Of a DNA stretch of 64,000 nt, positions 61,796 through 64,000 are shown piece by piece. The notes under the pieces were generated by a model. That model worked only from the letters and a program-made list of their open reading frames with translations, was not told where the DNA came from and ran no database searches. This stretch comes from Macrocystis pyrifera (Eukaryota; Sar; Phaeophyceae; Laminariales; Laminariaceae): positions 2,511,756 through 2,575,755 of the forward strand of contig JASSKH010000020.1 of the NCBI GenBank assembly GCA_031763025.1. The letters are read 5' to 3'. Each line of letters begins with the position of its first letter. Position 1 is the stretch's first letter. Position numbers and translations under genes: made by a program.

Positions 61796-64000
61796 ACCCA
61801 ACAACGTTACTGAGGTATACCGGCTATTTCTTTGGGCTTTACTGAGATATTCGAGTCGGAAAGCGCGCTCAGTGGCTAGGGCTACACTCGATCCGCGCTA
61901 CACTCCATAAAGTAGTTTTGGGTAGATGATCACGGGTGCGCCAGTACAGTGTCACGATGAGGCTTGTCGGCGAGCCCTTGTGTACTTTCGACAGTCCACC
62001 GTGCTGACGTGGTCTTCTGGCTAGAGTCCAGCTCGGCAGTATTGTCTTCCAAAAGTATCAACTGATCCCGTTTAGGAGCAAGCTCTCGAGCTATAAATAG
62101 GAGACATCTACAGTAACCTAACGTGGGTTACAGGCCCTTTGAGACATACGGTAGTTTGCGGGAGTGTTTTACTCAACCAGCTGCCGGCAACACGGCTCCA
62201 CGGGACCCCCCCTTTCTCTCGACATATTAGTAGTTACCATGTAGCCAGCAGACAGAATATATAGCATCTTTGGAAGTTTGTCATGTATCCCGCAAAATGG
62301 GGGTTTCTCCCACGTTCGGTGGACTCTGCGTTTCATGTATTTCCCGAATTAACGTGTTTTGAGGGTCTCCGAGTGGTATTGCCCTACGCTTTTCTGTGGG
62401 TTTTAAGGCATTCTGGACGTTCAATACAAGTGCCTGCAAGCGCATTTCTTGTCTTTTGTCCACCTTTTACTGTAGCAGGATGTTGGAGGCGGGGGGGGGG
62501 AGGAAATTTCCACGCATGACGGGTAATGTGAGCGCCTCCGTACTGAGGTCGTAGCTCTTGTGGACCTTTTGAACACGTTTTTGCTGTTTTAGCTGATTGA
62601 TTGATGGGGTATGGATGGGACGGTTGGCGAGTGTCTGTATCGCGCCTGTACGAACGAGGTTATTCTGTACCACTGTGTAATGAGATGGGCATGTAGGCAG
62701 AAGACCATTCGGGTTGCCACCGACGGGTTGTTGCTTGCGCCTGGTTGGTGAACGTGTGTACAGTCCAGTCGGCAGCGCGAGCGAGAGAATGCAGTGAACG
62801 CCGTATAACGTATCGTAATAATAACATCATTGAAAGCTGTACGAGTAATGTAGCTGTAGTATCAGTAGTACCGGTCGTAGTGGTTGTAGTGGTACAACCG
62901 GTATAGTATATGGTGGGTTGTGATTGAACCTCGTTGGGCTAAAGGTTACAGTAGTAGTTTGGGGCTCATCAGCCCTGTTTTCAATCGTACAAGGGCAAAT
63001 ATGCACAGCAGTATAGTAGGTCAACAACAGGCCAGTGAAGGGTCTTCTATTCAGCAAGTCGCGGTTTAGTGACTTTCGTGTTTTGTTTTTTGGCGGATGA
63101 TGTAAAAGTAGCAAGGATTTGTGTTCCACTGTATCTCACTCGTCGCGTAACTGTTACAAGACTTGTAATCGGCGTCTTTTTGTAGACTTGTTGTACCTCT
63201 TCTACGTAGTGCATTGTGTAAAAAACTTTATGATGCGTTTACTCTGGGACATTCCCCCCGTCTTGCTCGGGTGATGCTCCAGGATATCTTAATGTGGTGT
63301 GTCATGTACAAATCTCGCCTGAAATATGCATCCTGCGTTTGATGCTTGCGTGTGTGCCCGGCCGGGGTTGTAGCAGGTGGCGTGCTTCACGTCCGTGACG
63401 ATTTTCCAAACGAATACTGGTATAGTACACACAGGTTTACTTTTGCACGCAGTGTAGTGGGTGGGCGATTTCGTGTTTGTGTTGTTTCCCGGTATATTGT
63501 TTAGCGCTTTCTATGATACGGAGTACTGGGTCGGCACGGTGGGACACATTGTTGGGTAGACGCTTGCTTGCGTGCGTGCAAAATGTTTCACGCAAATATT
63601 CGTGTTGATTTCTCAGGGTGGTTCCTGGCCTCCATTGCCGCTGCTCTCGTCCCCTTGCGTGCTTCTTGGCGGGCTTGGCAAGTTTTTTGGCCCCACCATA
63701 CCGCAATTTTATAAATACAGAGATCGCACGAAATACCCCTCTCTGTTGTCGCCTTTTGTGTTTTGCCGTGTACGCACGTTTGTGTGTAGGCATGTATGTG
63801 TGCATGTATATGTGCTGTTGGTGCGCAGAGGTAGATAAAGTGGAAGGTACTATGTACATGAAACATGAACACGCTTGTGTGTAGAAAACTGTCGGAGTGT
63901 GGAAGAACCTGGGGTACTGTAAAGTGTGAAGCACATACTTCCTGTTGGGCAGACTTTGAACGCAGAGGTTCAAATAGGTGTGATGTGGCCAGGTCTTTTG
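61796..64000. other. No supported gene
   Basis: A 178-codon minus frame (63973-63437) and a competing plus frame (63572-63838) overlap; both are biased in composition and without motifs. A G run sits at 62491-62500. Nothing else seen. Confidence 0.4.

Noticed and set aside
63437..63973. 178-codon minus frame at the right edge
   Set aside because: His/Thr/Arg-biased, overlapped by an equally plausible plus frame; no domain.
1..64000. Integrated large DNA virus of brown algae, or organelle insert
   Set aside because: No capsid, DNA polymerase, helicase, rRNA or photosynthesis genes were seen on either strand.

Overview
The window looks like nuclear DNA of a repeat-rich eukaryote, most probably a brown alga (Phaeophyceae) or a close stramenopile. 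This is inferred from several signs. Recognisable protein genes are very sparse. There is a large decayed Ty3/gypsy element of a type I associate with brown algal genomes, with a Pro/Ser-rich linker, a chromodomain and a Tudor-like end. There are also a DIRS-type tyrosine recombinase, LINE, SINE, MITE and hAT remains, a possible GT splice donor, and a short CCCTAA-type interstitial telomeric tract. Nothing resembles a prokaryotic operon, rRNA cluster or CRISPR locus.

Layout. 1-2990: decayed DIRS/Ngaro-like element (Gag with a CCCH finger, then a tyrosine recombinase whose box-II His is replaced). 5085-14005, minus strand: one very decayed Ty3/gypsy polyprotein read Gag > protease > RT > RNase H > linker > integrase > chromodomain > Tudor-like domain, with lesions in the zinc knuckle, protease, RT and integrase zinc finger. 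16.1-25.9 kb: a putative N-myristoylated gene (16612), LINE 3'-end fragments, SINEs and MITEs. 26-33.6 kb: mostly unassigned. 33.6-38.1 kb: a second SINE-like family, nested MITEs and the best-preserved LINE (35979-38083). 39.6-43.2 kb: hAT relic, a large inverted repeat and three SINEs. 43.2-48.8 kb: GC-rich arrays, a second long LINE fragment, several satellites and a MITE interrupted by another TIR element. 49.9-55.8 kb: a SINE copy, a frameshifted third member of the myristoylated family, LINE fragments and MITEs. 58.3-58.9 kb: the intact second family member. 59.9 kb: a near-perfect palindromic piggyBac-like MITE.

The only convincing host genes are the two paralogues at 16612 and 58269. 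They share several conserved blocks and an N-terminal Met-Gly-x-x-x-Ser-Lys signal. A third copy at 52480-53060 (minus) can be followed only across three frames. I do not recognise this family. It is the best candidate in the window for undescribed biology. The rest is mainly a record of layered transposon insertion, in which the order of events can be read from nesting: SINE into LINE, TIR element into MITE, MITE into MITE.

Limits: no database search was possible. Intron-exon structure is largely guessed. Repeat boundaries are by eye and good to a few bases at best.
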